64,000 nucleotides of DNA from Euborellia annulipes (lineage: Eukaryota; Arthropoda; Insecta; Dermaptera; Anisolabididae), in NCBI GenBank assembly GCA_023213315.1, contig JAKCPI010003225.1, positions 1 to 64,000 on the forward strand. The letters run 5' to 3'. This document shows, in pieces, positions 54,113 to 64,000 of this stretch. The stretch's first letter is position 1. Each line of letters starts with the position of its first letter. The notes under the pieces are model-generated. The model was given only the letters and a program-made list of their open reading frames with translations. It was not told the origin of the DNA and made no database searches. A program made the position numbers and the translations under genes.

Positions 54113-54290
54113 CCTTAGGGAATGTATAGAGAAATATTTATGTATTCTTTGCATCAATGAATGTAAACAAATCCTCAAGCAGGCACTGGATTGGAATACA
54201 TATTTATAATAGTTTTCTTTTCATAATTAAGAAAAGGCGGAGGTCCGCCGCAGGCGGGCCCGAGCTAGCCGGAGGCTAGGCCCGAAGGGG

Positions 54291-54570
54291 GCAAATCACA
54301 TTTAATTCAACGATTCCTTTGGTGAGGGATGAACAGAGTATGCCCCACATAATCTAAGGTTTTTAGATACCGGTATAAGTGAAATTTAATTCACGTCTTA
54401 TTCTCAGAGATTATAATACCTAATCTGAGGTTCTAATATTCTCGTTAAGTTCATCTTGTCTTATTTTCTAGTTAATACACAGATTCCAAATATTTCCTCG
54501 ATTTGCTACCAAGGAATGAACAAAACAAATATTTCTTCAACAGTTTTGTTGTTAACTTTGCCGTTTATCC
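54291..54570. other. No gene recognised
   Basis: Unassigned. Confidence 0.4.
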
Positions 54571-55945
54571 AAAAAATCTGGTGTGACAACTTTCTCTTAC
54601 CTTAAAATGTGTTCTGTGTTTGTCACACCTGATTTTTTTATGTCGTCATAAATTTTGTTTTCCCCAATATATTAGAATTCAAAATGTTTACTTCGAAACA
54701 AGAGAAGATATTTTATATTTTGTTACCATTGCCTCCTATGAAGTACAAGAGTAAAGTGTGCTTCAAAAAATTTCAATTGCAAAATGAGAATATACATTTT
54801 AAAGAGCATTTAAAAAATAATTTATGAATTTTAATCAAAATCGTTTGAGCGAATTTTGAGAAAATCGAAAAAGTGCATCAGTAAAGTACTAGTACTTTTT
54901 GACCAATTATGTTCAAAACCTTCATGTTACGTTTCATGGAGGTGCCTAACTTAAATATCAAATTTCAATCTCCTAGCTCTTTTCGTTCTTGAGATGTTTT
55001 GTTCACAGACAAGAACATGTTGCGGGATTCAGGGAACCTCAAAACGTGAATATTAGGGCGGCCGCAAAAAAACAAAATTTTGTCATTTCTTTCGGCCGAA
55101 CCTCTTAAAAGTTGTCTTTTGATAATGCCAAAGTTTTAGCTAAATTGAGTAACGTTAACCCGTGCCTCATCGGGGTTAAAATTTTGAAAAAGTGCGATTT
55201 TATCTAAAAATCCGCAGTTTTTACTTCATAAAATGAAAACCAAGTATCGTAGAAAGATGATTCTTGGCTCATTTCATAGCAAATTTAATTCTTTTGAAGT
55301 CTTATAATAACCATTTTGGCATTAAATTCTATAGATTTAATGATATTTACAAATTAGCATTTCGGTTTTGATTCATTGTCCCCCCCCCCCCCCCAGGGTC
55401 CTGGAGTTCTAAAACCTAGGATAGTCATCCTAGTGTACCTCCAAATAACCTGTGAAAATTTAATTCCCTTAGGAATATTTTCCCGGCAAAATGTTATATC
55501 GAATGGTCTCTATTGTGATTTTCCACTTATTTTTCAGAAAGGAATATATCAAAACCGAAATGCTAATTTGTAAATATCACTAAATCTATAAGTTTTAATG
55601 AAAAAATGGTGATTATAAAACCTCAAGAGAATTAAATTTGCTATGAAATAGCAAAGATTCATCTTTCTACGACATTTGGTTTTCATGAAAACTGCGAATT
55701 TTTAGATAAAATCGCACTTTTTCAAAATTTTAACCCCGATGAGGCAAGGGTTAACGTTACCCAATTTAGCTAAAACTTTGCCATTATCATTTTATAGCCA
55801 AAAGACAACATTTAAGAGGTTCGGCCGAAAGAAATTAAAAAATTTTGTCACCCTAGTGTATATCCATCAAAATCTCGACATCAAATTTTTGACATGATCG
55901 CAATACTTTCTCTCTATATATATATATATAGATAAAAGAAAGTAA
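54571..55945 (-). mobile_element. A-family element split by a hAT palindrome
   Basis: Deleted long hairpin at 54571-54640, body to 55053, hAT, then GTGTATATCCATC to the TATATATATAGATAAAAGAAAG end. Confidence 0.78.
55054..55855. mobile_element. hAT-type palindromic element (802 bp)
   Basis: TAGGGCGGCCGC start, GTCACCCTA end. 8-bp duplication GTGAATAT / GTGTATAT. Arms of about 320 bp (TTTCGGCCGAACCTCTTAA and complement), poly-C at 55380-55394 in the loop. No transposase. Confidence 0.8.
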
Positions 55946-56327
55946 AAAGAGTTAGATTCGTTAAAATAAAGAAAAAAATATTAAAATAAGCGCAATCACA
56001 TCAATATTTCGTTTTGTTTTTTCAACTTTTTGAATAAAACATTTTTTTTTTTTTAAGAATAAAAATAGTTTAAGAAAATCAAATAGAATTGAGCAGAATG
56101 ACGTCACGTTATGAATATTCGATGAGTCGCCAAACAAAGTGGGCCCATCGGAGAGTGAGTCCTCGCTAACCTGATTAACATGCCAACGAGCCCTTTGATC
56201 CCGAAGGCGATTCGCCTTCCTTCCTTCCTTAGCTATCAATAAATACATTAATGGACATTTAGCTTCTTTGGACAACTTAATCCAATCTAAAAGTCATTTT
56301 AAATTATAGAGGGCGGCAATTGAATTG
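55946..56327. other. No gene recognised
   Basis: Unassigned. CCTTCCTTCCTT near 56217 is a short simple repeat. Confidence 0.4.
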
Positions 56328-56540
56328 CGATTCATGTCGAGATTTTGATGGAAATACACGTTTTGAGACTGCTTTCAAAATAAAATGAACAACGTCATGC
56401 AATTTTATTTTCAAGTTAGGCACCAGCCTGGGGACGTGACAGGAACAAAATCGGCCAAAGAGTACTAGTACTTTACTGATGTACTTTTTTTTTAAGTTTT
56501 TTTCGATTTTGGCTCAAACGATTTTGATTGTAATTGGTAA
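56328..56540 (+). mobile_element. A-family fragment, ends deleted
   Basis: GATTCATGTCGAGATTTTGA, CGGCCAAAGAGTACTAGTAC, CTCAAACGATTTTGATT. Confidence 0.65.
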
Positions 56541-56647
56541 ATAAAAGAAGAGCAGCTAATTCGGGCTTTGCTGGTGTTCGGGAGGGGGGGGAGGAAAAAG
56601 CGTTTTTTTCCCCCGGAATAACCCCCCTAAAATTATTTCGTTTATTG

Positions 56648-56702
56648 GCCCTCTAGGCTGACGTTTCGGTCTTGAACAAGACCATCTTCAGAGCTTAAGG
56701 GC
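56648..56702 (-). ncRNA. Hammerhead-like motif, complete fold
   Basis: Minus: GCCCT, internal loop, GCT; CTGAAGA (56691-56685); T; helix II GGTCTT/AAGACC (6 bp, perfect) with loop GTTC; GAAACGTC; AGC, internal loop, AGGGC. Helix I is 3 bp plus 5 bp around an internal loop, as expected for loop-loop stabilised ribozymes. Confidence 0.68.
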
Positions 56703-56786
56703 TGTCAATATAGGCATCCAATCAAATATTCAATCATGTTTGTAGGGAACATAAAGATTTCAGTTGTATATTATTAATAATATCTA

Positions 56787-57114
56787 TCTATTTATATAAT
56801 TCGCTAATGTCCGTCTGTCTGTCTGTCTGTCACGCTCTATTTACGTCAACTTCCCGTTGAAATTTTGAAATGAAATTTTATATGCTTAAAGAGGACCTTC
56901 TCAAGATTACAGGAAGATTATTTTCATCCCGAAATTCTTATAACTTTTTGAGTTATTAATTCTTAAAGTTACGATTTCTCCCATGAAAAAATTTATGTAT
57001 TCTTTTCATTTGTGTATTCCATGTATGAATGTAAACAAATAATCAAGCAGGCACTGGAATGGAATAGTAATGATCATTTTTTTTCCATAATTAAGCAAAG
57101 GCGAAGGTCCGCGG
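56787..57114 (+). mobile_element. H-family copy, 3'-truncated
   Basis: TCTATTTATATAATTCGCTA start to GGCGAAGGTCCGCGGC, then joined abruptly to an A-family end. Confidence 0.7.
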
Positions 57115-57212
57115 CATTTGGAAACTAAATATATCTCGACACAAAAAAAATCTGACGTGAATGCACAATTACCGAAGGTTCTGTCCTGTGCTGTAAGTCA
57201 CACCAGATTAAT
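57115..57212 (+). mobile_element. A-family long-hairpin end
   Basis: TTGGAAACTAAATATATCTC, CTGACGTGAATGCACAATTA ... AAGTCACACCAG. Confidence 0.65.
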
Positions 57213-57222
57213 TAAACTGGAA

Positions 57223-57450
57223 TTTTTTAAAAACACTCACACTTTTTTCTCATTCACACTCACACTCACGCGGTCTTTTCGGCAACTCAGGGCATATAAG
57301 ACTCTGACGATACTCGTTATTTGTAAATAGGCCTATATCTATTGGGTATCCAAATGGCTTAAATAAAATTACTAGACTGCCTGGGGTCCGAACCCGCGAC
57401 TCTTGGTATACGAGGCCAGCACGCTAACTCATACACCAATCCCGTGGGCA
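57223..57450 (-). mobile_element. S1 SINE, internally deleted
   Basis: Tail, TGGGTATCCAAATGGC, head with ACTCTTGGTATACGAGG. Central block missing. Confidence 0.8.
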
Positions 57451-58596
57451 ACTGGGATATTGAAATGAATAACGAGGAATATTTACAGCCACAGAGTAGG
57501 CATCCCCCGTTAATAAGCGCAAATCCATATAAGTGAGCGAATTCCATTTTGGGCAAAAGGCAGGAAATGTTCGCCTGTTGTTTGTTGTTTACGCCGCAGC
57601 AAGTTTTATTATTATTGAAATATATTTATTAAGTTAATTTGCCATAAAAGTAAAATCATGGCCTGTGTCATCGTCGTTGTTATTTACATATCACCTTGTA
57701 GGAAGTTATAAACTCAACTATAAACCAGGATATGAAGCTTTTAATTCACATTTCGCAATGCGTTGTATAACTTAATAACGTCGTTATAATTACGCTAACA
57801 ACAAACAGAATTTTTAATAATAATTTCCATAGTATTCTTAATTCCCTTTTACTTCACGCTTCTTTAATCAGAAGAGAGTTCAAAGGGGATAAACAACTAG
57901 CTGCGCCGCCCGCCTCCGTGCCTGTAACGAAATAATTCATTATTTTAATGGCAAAAAAAAAGAAAAGAAAGGAAATTGAGAAATAAATCCAACGTTATAA
58001 TGTCGACATTTCCTTTTTCCGAATTTTATTGGCGACTGTTGGGGTATTGACGCCCTCGGGGGCGCTTGTCTTGTCCGCTTCCGGGATAATCAATAACGCC
58101 TGATCTATTAGAGGAAGAAATCTGGTGTGGGTGGCACGCCTCTTTGCTTTCTCTTACCTATCTTATCTAATACATTAAACGAGCAATTTATGTTTATTTA
58201 TTCAATATTCCCCCTTTAGTCGAATTTCACAATTGACAACTTGCTAGTGCATAGAATGCAAATTGATTTGAGTGCTTTGCATTGAATAAGGGTATCTATC
58301 TTATATTCTTTGAAACCTTCTTTTATTTCTGGCATCTCATTTGGTGATATTAATAAATGATAACTTGTTAATGAGTTTTATGGTTAATTGAACTCCGAGT
58401 CAAGTTCAATTAGGCTACGTCTTAAAGAAAACGGTCTGGGTAATTTGATTTGTCTGTTAAGAGTGGAGCTGCGTAACTGTAAGCACTAATCAGCAGCGAG
58501 AAGGGGCAAGATAGGCAAGGCAAATAAGTTGGATGGAATCCCCTCAACTAAAGGGAGAGGAGAATTCTTTAAAATCTTATTAGGTCAATTTTTTTA
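57451..58596. other. No gene recognised
   Basis: Mostly unassigned. H-family 3' scrap (CTAGCTGCGCCGCCCGCC) at 57897; A-family hairpin scrap at 58115-58162. Confidence 0.45.
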
Positions 58597-59294
58597 ATCT
58601 GGTGTGACTAGTCGCACTACTGCACTCTTAAAAGTACTGTGCTTGTCCCACCAGACAGTTCAAATTTTATAAATGAGTCGTCCATTTTGTCTAGTTGCTT
58701 CGGGAACGAATTTTCAGGAAACGAGATTTTATTAAACTCAAGAGTTCATTTATGAGTGTTATGTTTATAAAATTTAGTATTCAATGGCTTAAATGAAATC
58801 ATGGGACTGCCTGGGATCCGAACCCGCGACTTTTGGTCTACGTGGTTAGCACGCTAACCCCTACACCAAACCCCTAGGGCATATATTAGAATTCAGATGT
58901 AAAATTTATAAGTATGGGAAAATATTTATATTTTGTTACCATGGCAACCATTTCTCCTATCTCTCCTATGAAGTACAGGAGTAAAGTGTGCTTCAAACAC
59001 TTTTGAAGGAAAAATGAGAATATACATTTTAAAGAGCGCTCTAAAAAATAATTGATTTATGAAATATAATCAAAATCGTTCGAGCGAATTTTAAGAAAAA
59101 GTACATCAGTAAAGTATTAGTACTCTTTGGCCGATTTTGTTCAAAAGCTTGGTGTTACGTCACATAGGTGTACCTAACTTAAATATAAAATTTCAACTAA
59201 CTTCCTAGCTCTTAAAACATCAAACTCTCGACATCAAATTTTTGACATTAATCCAATACTTTCTCTCTCTACTTATATAGTTAAGAGAAAGTAA
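58597..59294 (-). mobile_element. A-family element interrupted by an S1 piece
   Basis: Hairpin end at 58597-58655, then about 120 bases of other sequence and the SINE piece, body 58884-59294 with ATAGTTAAGAGAAAGTAA end. Confidence 0.75.
58783..58880 (-). mobile_element. S1 SINE head half
   Basis: Same extent as the 44.0-kb fragment: head to GCCATTG. Tail absent. Confidence 0.7.
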
Positions 59295-59926
59295 AAATAC
59301 ATAAAATTTTAATAAATTCCCTTTTCATTTCATTTCATTTCATTACGGCTTTTACCGTAAAGTTTAAAAATTTATTATTTTTCCATTTGGAAATAAAAAT
59401 TCCTTGATTAATATTTGTCATTTCCTCTTTGCACACAAATTGATTAAAAAAAAAGAATAATTTTTGTTCAAATATCAAATATTGGATATTATGTGAGCTT
59501 AAAAGCTTAATTTAACGGCGAAAAATTAAATTAGCCTAATGCCTGATAAAAATTAACGATATTTTAAAAATTCATGAACGACTTTTTTATTTTTTATATC
59601 TAATTAAATTAATTTATGGACTGACATTCAATTATGAACGGAAAATAACTTCAAGGGATTTTCTTTTAACTCGATTATCCGTTCTCCCCGGCCAGGACGG
59701 ATAATCAAGTCAACTTTTAACAAACCAGCAAAACTATTAATTAGTAGACTTGATAATAAACGGGCTTGTGAGTATGTGAATGGAGATCCCGAGTTACCCG
59801 AGCCAAGTTTAGTCCCTTTGTGCAAGCCTGACACCTGTATGGAATTTACTATTCTAGATTAACTTCTGGTGTTTTTTTTAGCCAAAAAAAAAGAGTAAAT
59901 ATCATATAATTGTAACATATTGTAAT
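59295..59926. other. No gene recognised
   Basis: AT-rich. A few CATTT repeats near 59325. Confidence 0.45.
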
Positions 59927-59931
59927 TAATA

Positions 59932-60240
59932 TCTAATAGCCGAGTGTTCCTCTGTCTGTCTGTCCATCTGTCCTCTGTCACGGTCTGTTTGACCAACTAC
60001 CCGTTGAAATTTTGAAACCAAATTTTGCAGTCTTATAAAGGAGGTTATGCAGAGCTCAGGAAAAATGCTCGAATCCCGAAATTCCTATAACTTTTTGAGT
60101 TATTAATTCCTAAAGTTACGATTTCCTCTATAGGAAATGTATAGAGAAATATTTAAGTATTCTTTGCAGTTGTGTATTCTTTGAATGTAAACAAATCCTC
60201 AAGCAGGCACTGGATTATACGTAGTAATAATAATTTTTTT
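59932..60240 (+). mobile_element. H-family copy, 3'-truncated
   Basis: TCTAATAGCCGAGTGTTCCT to AAGCAGGCACTGGATT, ending where S1 begins. Confidence 0.7.
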
Positions 60241-60244
60241 GCCG

Positions 60245-60517
60245 CCCCCGGGTTTGGCGTAGTAAGTAGCGCACCTACCTCCTATACCAAACGTCGCGGG
60301 TTCGGACCCAGGCAGTCCGATGATTTTATTTAAGCCATTTGGATACCAGATGGCTTAAATATAGAAATGCCTGACTCCACAATAGATATATTCTCTACAA
60401 CGGTTATCGTCAAAGTCTTATATGGCCTAAGTTGCCGAAAAGACAGTGTGAATGTGTGTGTGAATGTGAGTATGAATGAGAAAAAAGTGTGAATGTTTTA
60501 AAAAAAAAAAAAAAAAA
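60245..60517 (+). mobile_element. S1 SINE, full length
   Basis: CCCCCGGGTTTGGCGTAG head, GGGTTCGGACCC B box, CCATTTGGATACC, AATGGCCTAAGTTGCCGAAA, four GTGTGAATG-like units, poly-A. Confidence 0.87.
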
Positions 60518-60521
60518 TTTT

Positions 60522-60564
60522 GCCCATGGCGCTTGGAGTAATTGGTAGCGTCCCTACCTTCTAC
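60522..60564 (+). mobile_element. S1 SINE head fragment
   Basis: GCCCATGGCGCTTGGAGTAA and TTGGTAGCGTCCCTACC, directly after the previous poly-A. Confidence 0.55.
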
Positions 60565-60790
60565 TTCCCTTTCGAATTTTGAAACAAAATTTTGCATTCT
60601 TATAGAGGACGTTATGGAGAGTCCAGGACAAATACTCGGGTCCCGAAATTCCTATAACTTTTTGAGTTACGATTTCTTCCATAAGAATCTATAGAGAAAT
60701 ATCTACGTATTCTTTGCATTTGTGTATTCTCTGAGTGTAGAGAAATCCTCATACAGGCATTGAATTGGGATAGTAATAACAAAAGTATTG
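60565..60790 (+). mobile_element. H-family fragment
   Basis: GAATTTTGAAACAAAATTTT to TCATACAGGCATTGAATTGG. Both ends missing. Confidence 0.65.
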
Positions 60791-61206
60791 ATGAAGGCTA
60801 TCGAAATGGGTGAAGGAAGAAAAGGGATGCACCCATTCGTTAACCTGAAAAAGAATTGTCTTTTAATTAAACAATTCTCTTCTCCAGCGCTCCATCCATC
60901 TAAAAAACACCAGAAGGAAACTCCAAGTTAACCTAGAATAGTTCTTGTTTTAAATTATGCACCAATTTTTAGCAAACAAAGTCTTTGGCAACTGGCATGA
61001 GGTTGAAGAATGAAAGAATTACACGATCGAGAGTGAAAATCTGACTGCGAGGCAGTTCTCTCATAGCAGCAGTGAGTGCGCGTGTTGACGAAAGTCGTGC
61101 TCTATCGATGAAATTTTGACGAAAGATCTGCATTTGCATGCATACACGATTCAATAGACCCAAGAACTGTAATCAGCAGCTCCATACAATCGCCCAATTG
61201 GGTTAT

Positions 61207-61293
61207 GGAGCATCAACAAATCGATCAGAAATTCATCTTCAGCGATCATTTTCAATTTAATGGCTACGTGAATAAACAAAACCGTCGAATTTG
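61207..61293 (+). repeat. Direct repeat with 62024-62104
   Basis: GGAGCATCAACAAATC and ATGGCTACGTGAATAAACA occur in the same order at both places. Confidence 0.75.
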
Positions 61294-61512
61294 AGGACAT
61301 AAGAAATTGGAACATTCGAACTTGCTACTATATATTGGATATGAAGAGCGCAAACAATTCCGGATATTGTCATGGGCATAACTAGAGAATTTGGCTGGGG
61401 GGGGGGGGGGGCAAGGGATCAGCTAACCACCGGGGGGTCTGGAAAGCCCCATATTTTCTCAATTTTTCTTGGGGCAAGGAGCTTTCAGAATAGTAGTAAT
61501 AATAATTTTTTT

Positions 61513-61562
61513 TGGGCTCGGATCCCAGGCAGTCCGATGATTTTATTTAAGCCATTTGGAGT
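61513..61562 (+). mobile_element. S1 SINE middle fragment
   Basis: GGCAGTCCGATGATTTTATT and AAGCCATTTGG. Confidence 0.6.
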
Positions 61563-61654
61563 GGCAGGCAGGGGCGCGGTTATTAAAAAATAATTCTATA
61601 AAATTTTGCTTTGAGTATTTTTTTATTTTTTTTTCCTTGATTTACATTTGAAAA

Positions 61655-61747
61655 AAAAACCGGTTTAAAACCGGTTTACCGGTTTTCCGCTTTGTGAAAA
61701 TCCGAAAAACCGGTTTTCAAAATTTTCCGGTTTTTTCCAAACCCTAG
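61655..61747. mobile_element. hAT-like end with AACCGGTTT array
   Basis: Five ACCGG(TT) units, ending TTTTTTCCAAACCCTA. Only one terminus recognisable. Confidence 0.45.
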
Positions 61748-62020
61748 TCTCAACTTCTCGGTGGGCGAGTCGTCTCATAAAATAGAGCCCGGATCCATGT
61801 GGGACATCTGCAACATGAAAGGACAGGAGATTCGGCGGAATGTCCGATGTACGAGGCCTTGAGGACCGGCCATCTTGCTGTTGAAAACCTTGCTGCATCT
61901 TAAGCCCTAGGCCCGAAAGAATGCCCTGGAATGTCTGTTTATTTTTGTTGCATGTTTAATTTGTATCCTTTATCTATGTATTCCTGTAAAGAGCATCAGC
62001 TCAATGTGTGCAGTAAATAG
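61748..62020 (+). pseudogene. Possible LINE ORF2 C-terminal remnant
   Basis: One frame reads RIHVGHLQHERTGDSAECPM, then YEALRTGHLAVENL, resembling the His/Cys C-terminal region of some LINE proteins (second Cys replaced). Followed by an A/T-rich 3' region. Weak. Confidence 0.3.
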
Positions 62021-62023
62021 ATT

Positions 62024-62104
62024 GGAGCATCAACAAATCATCTTCAGCATTGAGGCACATTATCAATTTCATGGCTACGTGAATAAACACACCTGTCGAA
62101 TTCG
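62024..62104 (+). repeat. Direct repeat with 61207-61293
   Basis: Second copy. The intervening 730 bp includes the hAT-like array and LINE remnant. Confidence 0.75.
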
Positions 62105-63095
62105 GGGAAACCTTTGGAAACCTACTCCTAGGAATTTATCCTTTGAATTTTCATTGGTCGGTAGAGGCTGACATCCTCTCTATTTATTTGCCTAATCGTT
62201 GGCCAAAGGAGAGTTCAAGCAGAAACGAGTCGGAGGATGAGGAACCGAAACCGATCAAATTTCAACGTCTCTTTTCGTTATTGATGCGAGATTTTGACAG
62301 ACCATTTTGCGGGACCCACAATTCAATTTTTGACTTTCTCTCTCTATATTTATATAAAGATATAAAAAACAAAATAGAATTTAATATTTGTTAAAACAAC
62401 AAAGCAACAATAGTGATAAAGGATCAGCCGAACGGCATGCCGGGAGAATAAATGTCAAACCAATAACGCCCCCCCTCCCCCCCCCCGCCGCCTTTCATTT
62501 GCAGTCGACTTAATACAAAAAAGGGAATTAATTTAATAAGGGAAATCGATTTTTTCCTTCCTCTAACGAATGGGATAAATCAACTTTGGTCGAATCCTCT
62601 CTTTTTTCCAGAGTTTTGCTAATAAACAAAAAAAAAAAAAAAAATTTCTCCCGTAAATAAATGAAAGATTTAAACGTTCATTTTTGAAATTTAATTTTCT
62701 TTGCTATTTTAATCTGTCTTCGTGTAACCTCGAGATTTACTTGTCGGAATTTGGAGCAGACGGAAGGGGCTTTTACTAATTATGCCGACCAATTGGTTTC
62801 GGTTTCAAAAGGAACCATTTTCAAGGCCTGAAAATGAAAAATACAATTCGCTGTTACATCGCAAAATCACAACAGATTGACAGAAATTACACAGTACAAG
62901 TATTGACATTAGATTATTGCAAAAACAAACATATATATATAATACAGTTGGTTGTTGGACCCACCTCAGTTCCCAAATTGTTTTCGCAATCGAGGCACCC
63001 ACATCCATCTAATACGGTCTTGTTGGCTGATACTTATACAAACCCTTATTGTTGGAGCTGCGATAAACGGCTTAAGCAAGGAATATACCGGTAGA
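62105..63095. other. No gene recognised
   Basis: A-family scrap (minus) at about 62255-62350; C-rich tract at 62469-62490. The rest is unassigned. Confidence 0.45.
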
Positions 63096-63165
63096 AACAT
63101 GTCCCGTTGGTGTGGAGCAGCGCTGGGGATCGTTCTTTGATCCCGACCAACGATAAAAGATTTAG
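63096..63165 (+). other. 5S-like or SINE-head-like sequence
   Basis: GTTGGTGTGGAGCAGCGCTG, GGGATCGTTCTTTGATCCC and GACCAAC. Shares a TCGTTCYTTGAT core with 9070-9090. Identity uncertain. Confidence 0.3.
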
Positions 63166-63212
63166 CCACTCTGGAGCGGAGCCTGAATTGCAATATTAAT
63201 TTAAGTATAAAC

Positions 63213-63433
63213 CAGGGCCGGAATTAGGAGATTTTTTAGGGGGGGGCAAAATTTAATTTGCCGCCCCCTCCTTAAAAATTTTCCCTGATCCCAAAAATTT
63301 TTCTGCGAAAAAGTTATTTTTTGCCACCCGCGGAACCAAAATTTTTTTTTCTTTCTTTAATTGCCGCCCCCTGATATCTGCCGCCCGGGGCACATGCACC
63401 CACTGCCCCCCCCCCCCCCTAGATCCGGCCCTC
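63213..63433. mobile_element. hAT-type MITE
   Basis: CAGGGCCGGAATTAGG start, CCTAGATCCGGCCCTC end. Exact 8-bp duplication GTATAAAC (63205-63212, 63434-63441). Confidence 0.88.
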
Positions 63434-63445
63434 GTATAAACCACT

Positions 63446-63573
63446 CAGAAACACAGACAGACAGACCATTTTTTGAACTCAAAACTCAAAATCTCGACAT
63501 CGAATTTTTGACATGAATCCAAAACTTTCCCTCTCTATTTATATACAGATATACGGTAGGTAAGAGAAAGAAG
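63446..63573 (-). mobile_element. A-family short-hairpin end
   Basis: CAGACAGACAGACCATTTT, TCTCGACATCGAATTTTTGA, GGTAGGTAAGAGAAAG. Confidence 0.7.
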
Positions 63574-63714
63574 TGTAGTGTTTTGGTGTTGTTCTTCTTC
63601 TTATTCGCTTACTGAAGAGCTGAGCGTCTTCGAAATACGCGTTTGCTTCCATTGCTCTAGAAAGTATCAAAAGGGATAATGTTGACAAGTTTATTGCGTT
63701 ATTTTTACTTTCAT

Positions 63715-63950
63715 GTTCATTTTGTCATTGAAATCTTCTGAAGAGCACTTTACTCTTGTACTTCATAGAAAAGATAGGAGAAATGGTTGCCATGGTAACA
63801 AAATATAAATATTTTCCCATTCTTATAAATTATACATCTTGAATTCTAATATATCCTACTGTCGGAAATTAAATATATCTCGACACAACAAAACATCTGG
63901 TGGCACAGAAGCACAGAACACAACTTTCGATTACCGAAGGTGCGCAGATT
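63715..63950 (+). mobile_element. A-family long-hairpin half
   Basis: TCATTTTGTCATTGAAATCT, GGTTGCCATGGTAAC, TACTGTCGGAAATTAAATAT, damaged hairpin to about 63950. Confidence 0.75.
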
Positions 63951-64000
63951 TTTTTCCTCTTGGGGTGATGATGTCACACTTCTCGTATAGTTCACCAACA

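Larger units (their letters stand above)
53428..54278 (+). mobile_element. H-family copy split by a hAT
   Basis: TCTATATATATAATAGCGGA start after A. Body interrupted at 53636, resuming at 54113. GC-rich end GGTCCGCCGCAGGCGGGCCC near 54243. Confidence 0.72.

Overview
This window looks like repeat-dense, AT-rich non-coding DNA from an animal, most likely an invertebrate and possibly an arthropod. That assignment is inferred from tRNA-headed SINEs, a Jockey-like LINE C-terminus, hAT MITEs, Helitron-like ends and a MADF-domain pseudogene. It cannot be settled without a database search. I see no convincing intact host protein gene, rRNA or canonical tRNA gene. Nearly all open frames are read-through of repeats. 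The only protein-like stretches are the C-terminal end of a LINE near 46.0-46.3 kb, a frameshifted intronless MADF/BESS-type pseudogene at 16.15-16.79 kb, and a weak LINE fragment near 61.8 kb.

Four repeat groups fill most of the window. (1) The 'A family', about 45 full or partial copies of roughly 0.6-1.0 kb. One end is a short hairpin (ACTTTCTCTTACC ... AGAGAAAGT) and the other a hairpin of about 85 bp (CTGGTGTGAC ... GTCACACCAG). Both hairpins contain CTTTCTCTTACC or its complement, and a GT/CTGT microsatellite lies near the first end. (2) The 'H family', Helitron-like copies that begin with TC, end with a GC-rich hairpin plus CTAG, and sit between A and T. (3) SINEs of three kinds: S1 (tRNA-like head), S2 (a different tRNA-like head) and S3 (5S-rRNA-like head). 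All three share one 3' domain reading AAATGGCC...GCCGAAAA. (4) hAT-type MITEs with 8-bp target duplications, several verified base by base.

The most interesting layer is a dispersed set of short motifs that fold like hammerhead ribozymes: CTGANGA, one extra base, helix II, GAAACGTC, with helix I closing around them. About 20 full or partial copies are spread over the window. The helix I sequence differs between families but stays complementary, which is covariation. Most lie in palindromic 'foldback' units of about 180-300 bp, several of which have exact 11-13-bp target-site duplications. This suggests Penelope-like-element or retrozyme-type retrotransposition that yields inverted dimers.

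Layout: 0-10 kb, A copies, a nested ribozyme foldback (2.17-2.86 kb), a foldback inside a Helitron-like copy (4.7-5.0 kb) and S1 SINEs. 11.4-16 kb, a large inverted arrangement enclosing a 1.05-kb hAT, an S2 SINE and a Helitron-like copy, then the MADF pseudogene. 17-23 kb, A copies, a MITE and a 2.8-kb palindrome. 23-27 kb, AT-rich sequence with several palindromes. 27-40 kb, A copies with nested foldbacks and palindromes of 1.1 and 1.7 kb. 40-50 kb, SINEs, hAT MITEs, Helitron-like copies and the LINE end. 50-64 kb, more of the same with well-resolved nested insertions. Names such as A, H, S1 and P1 are my own labels for this window.
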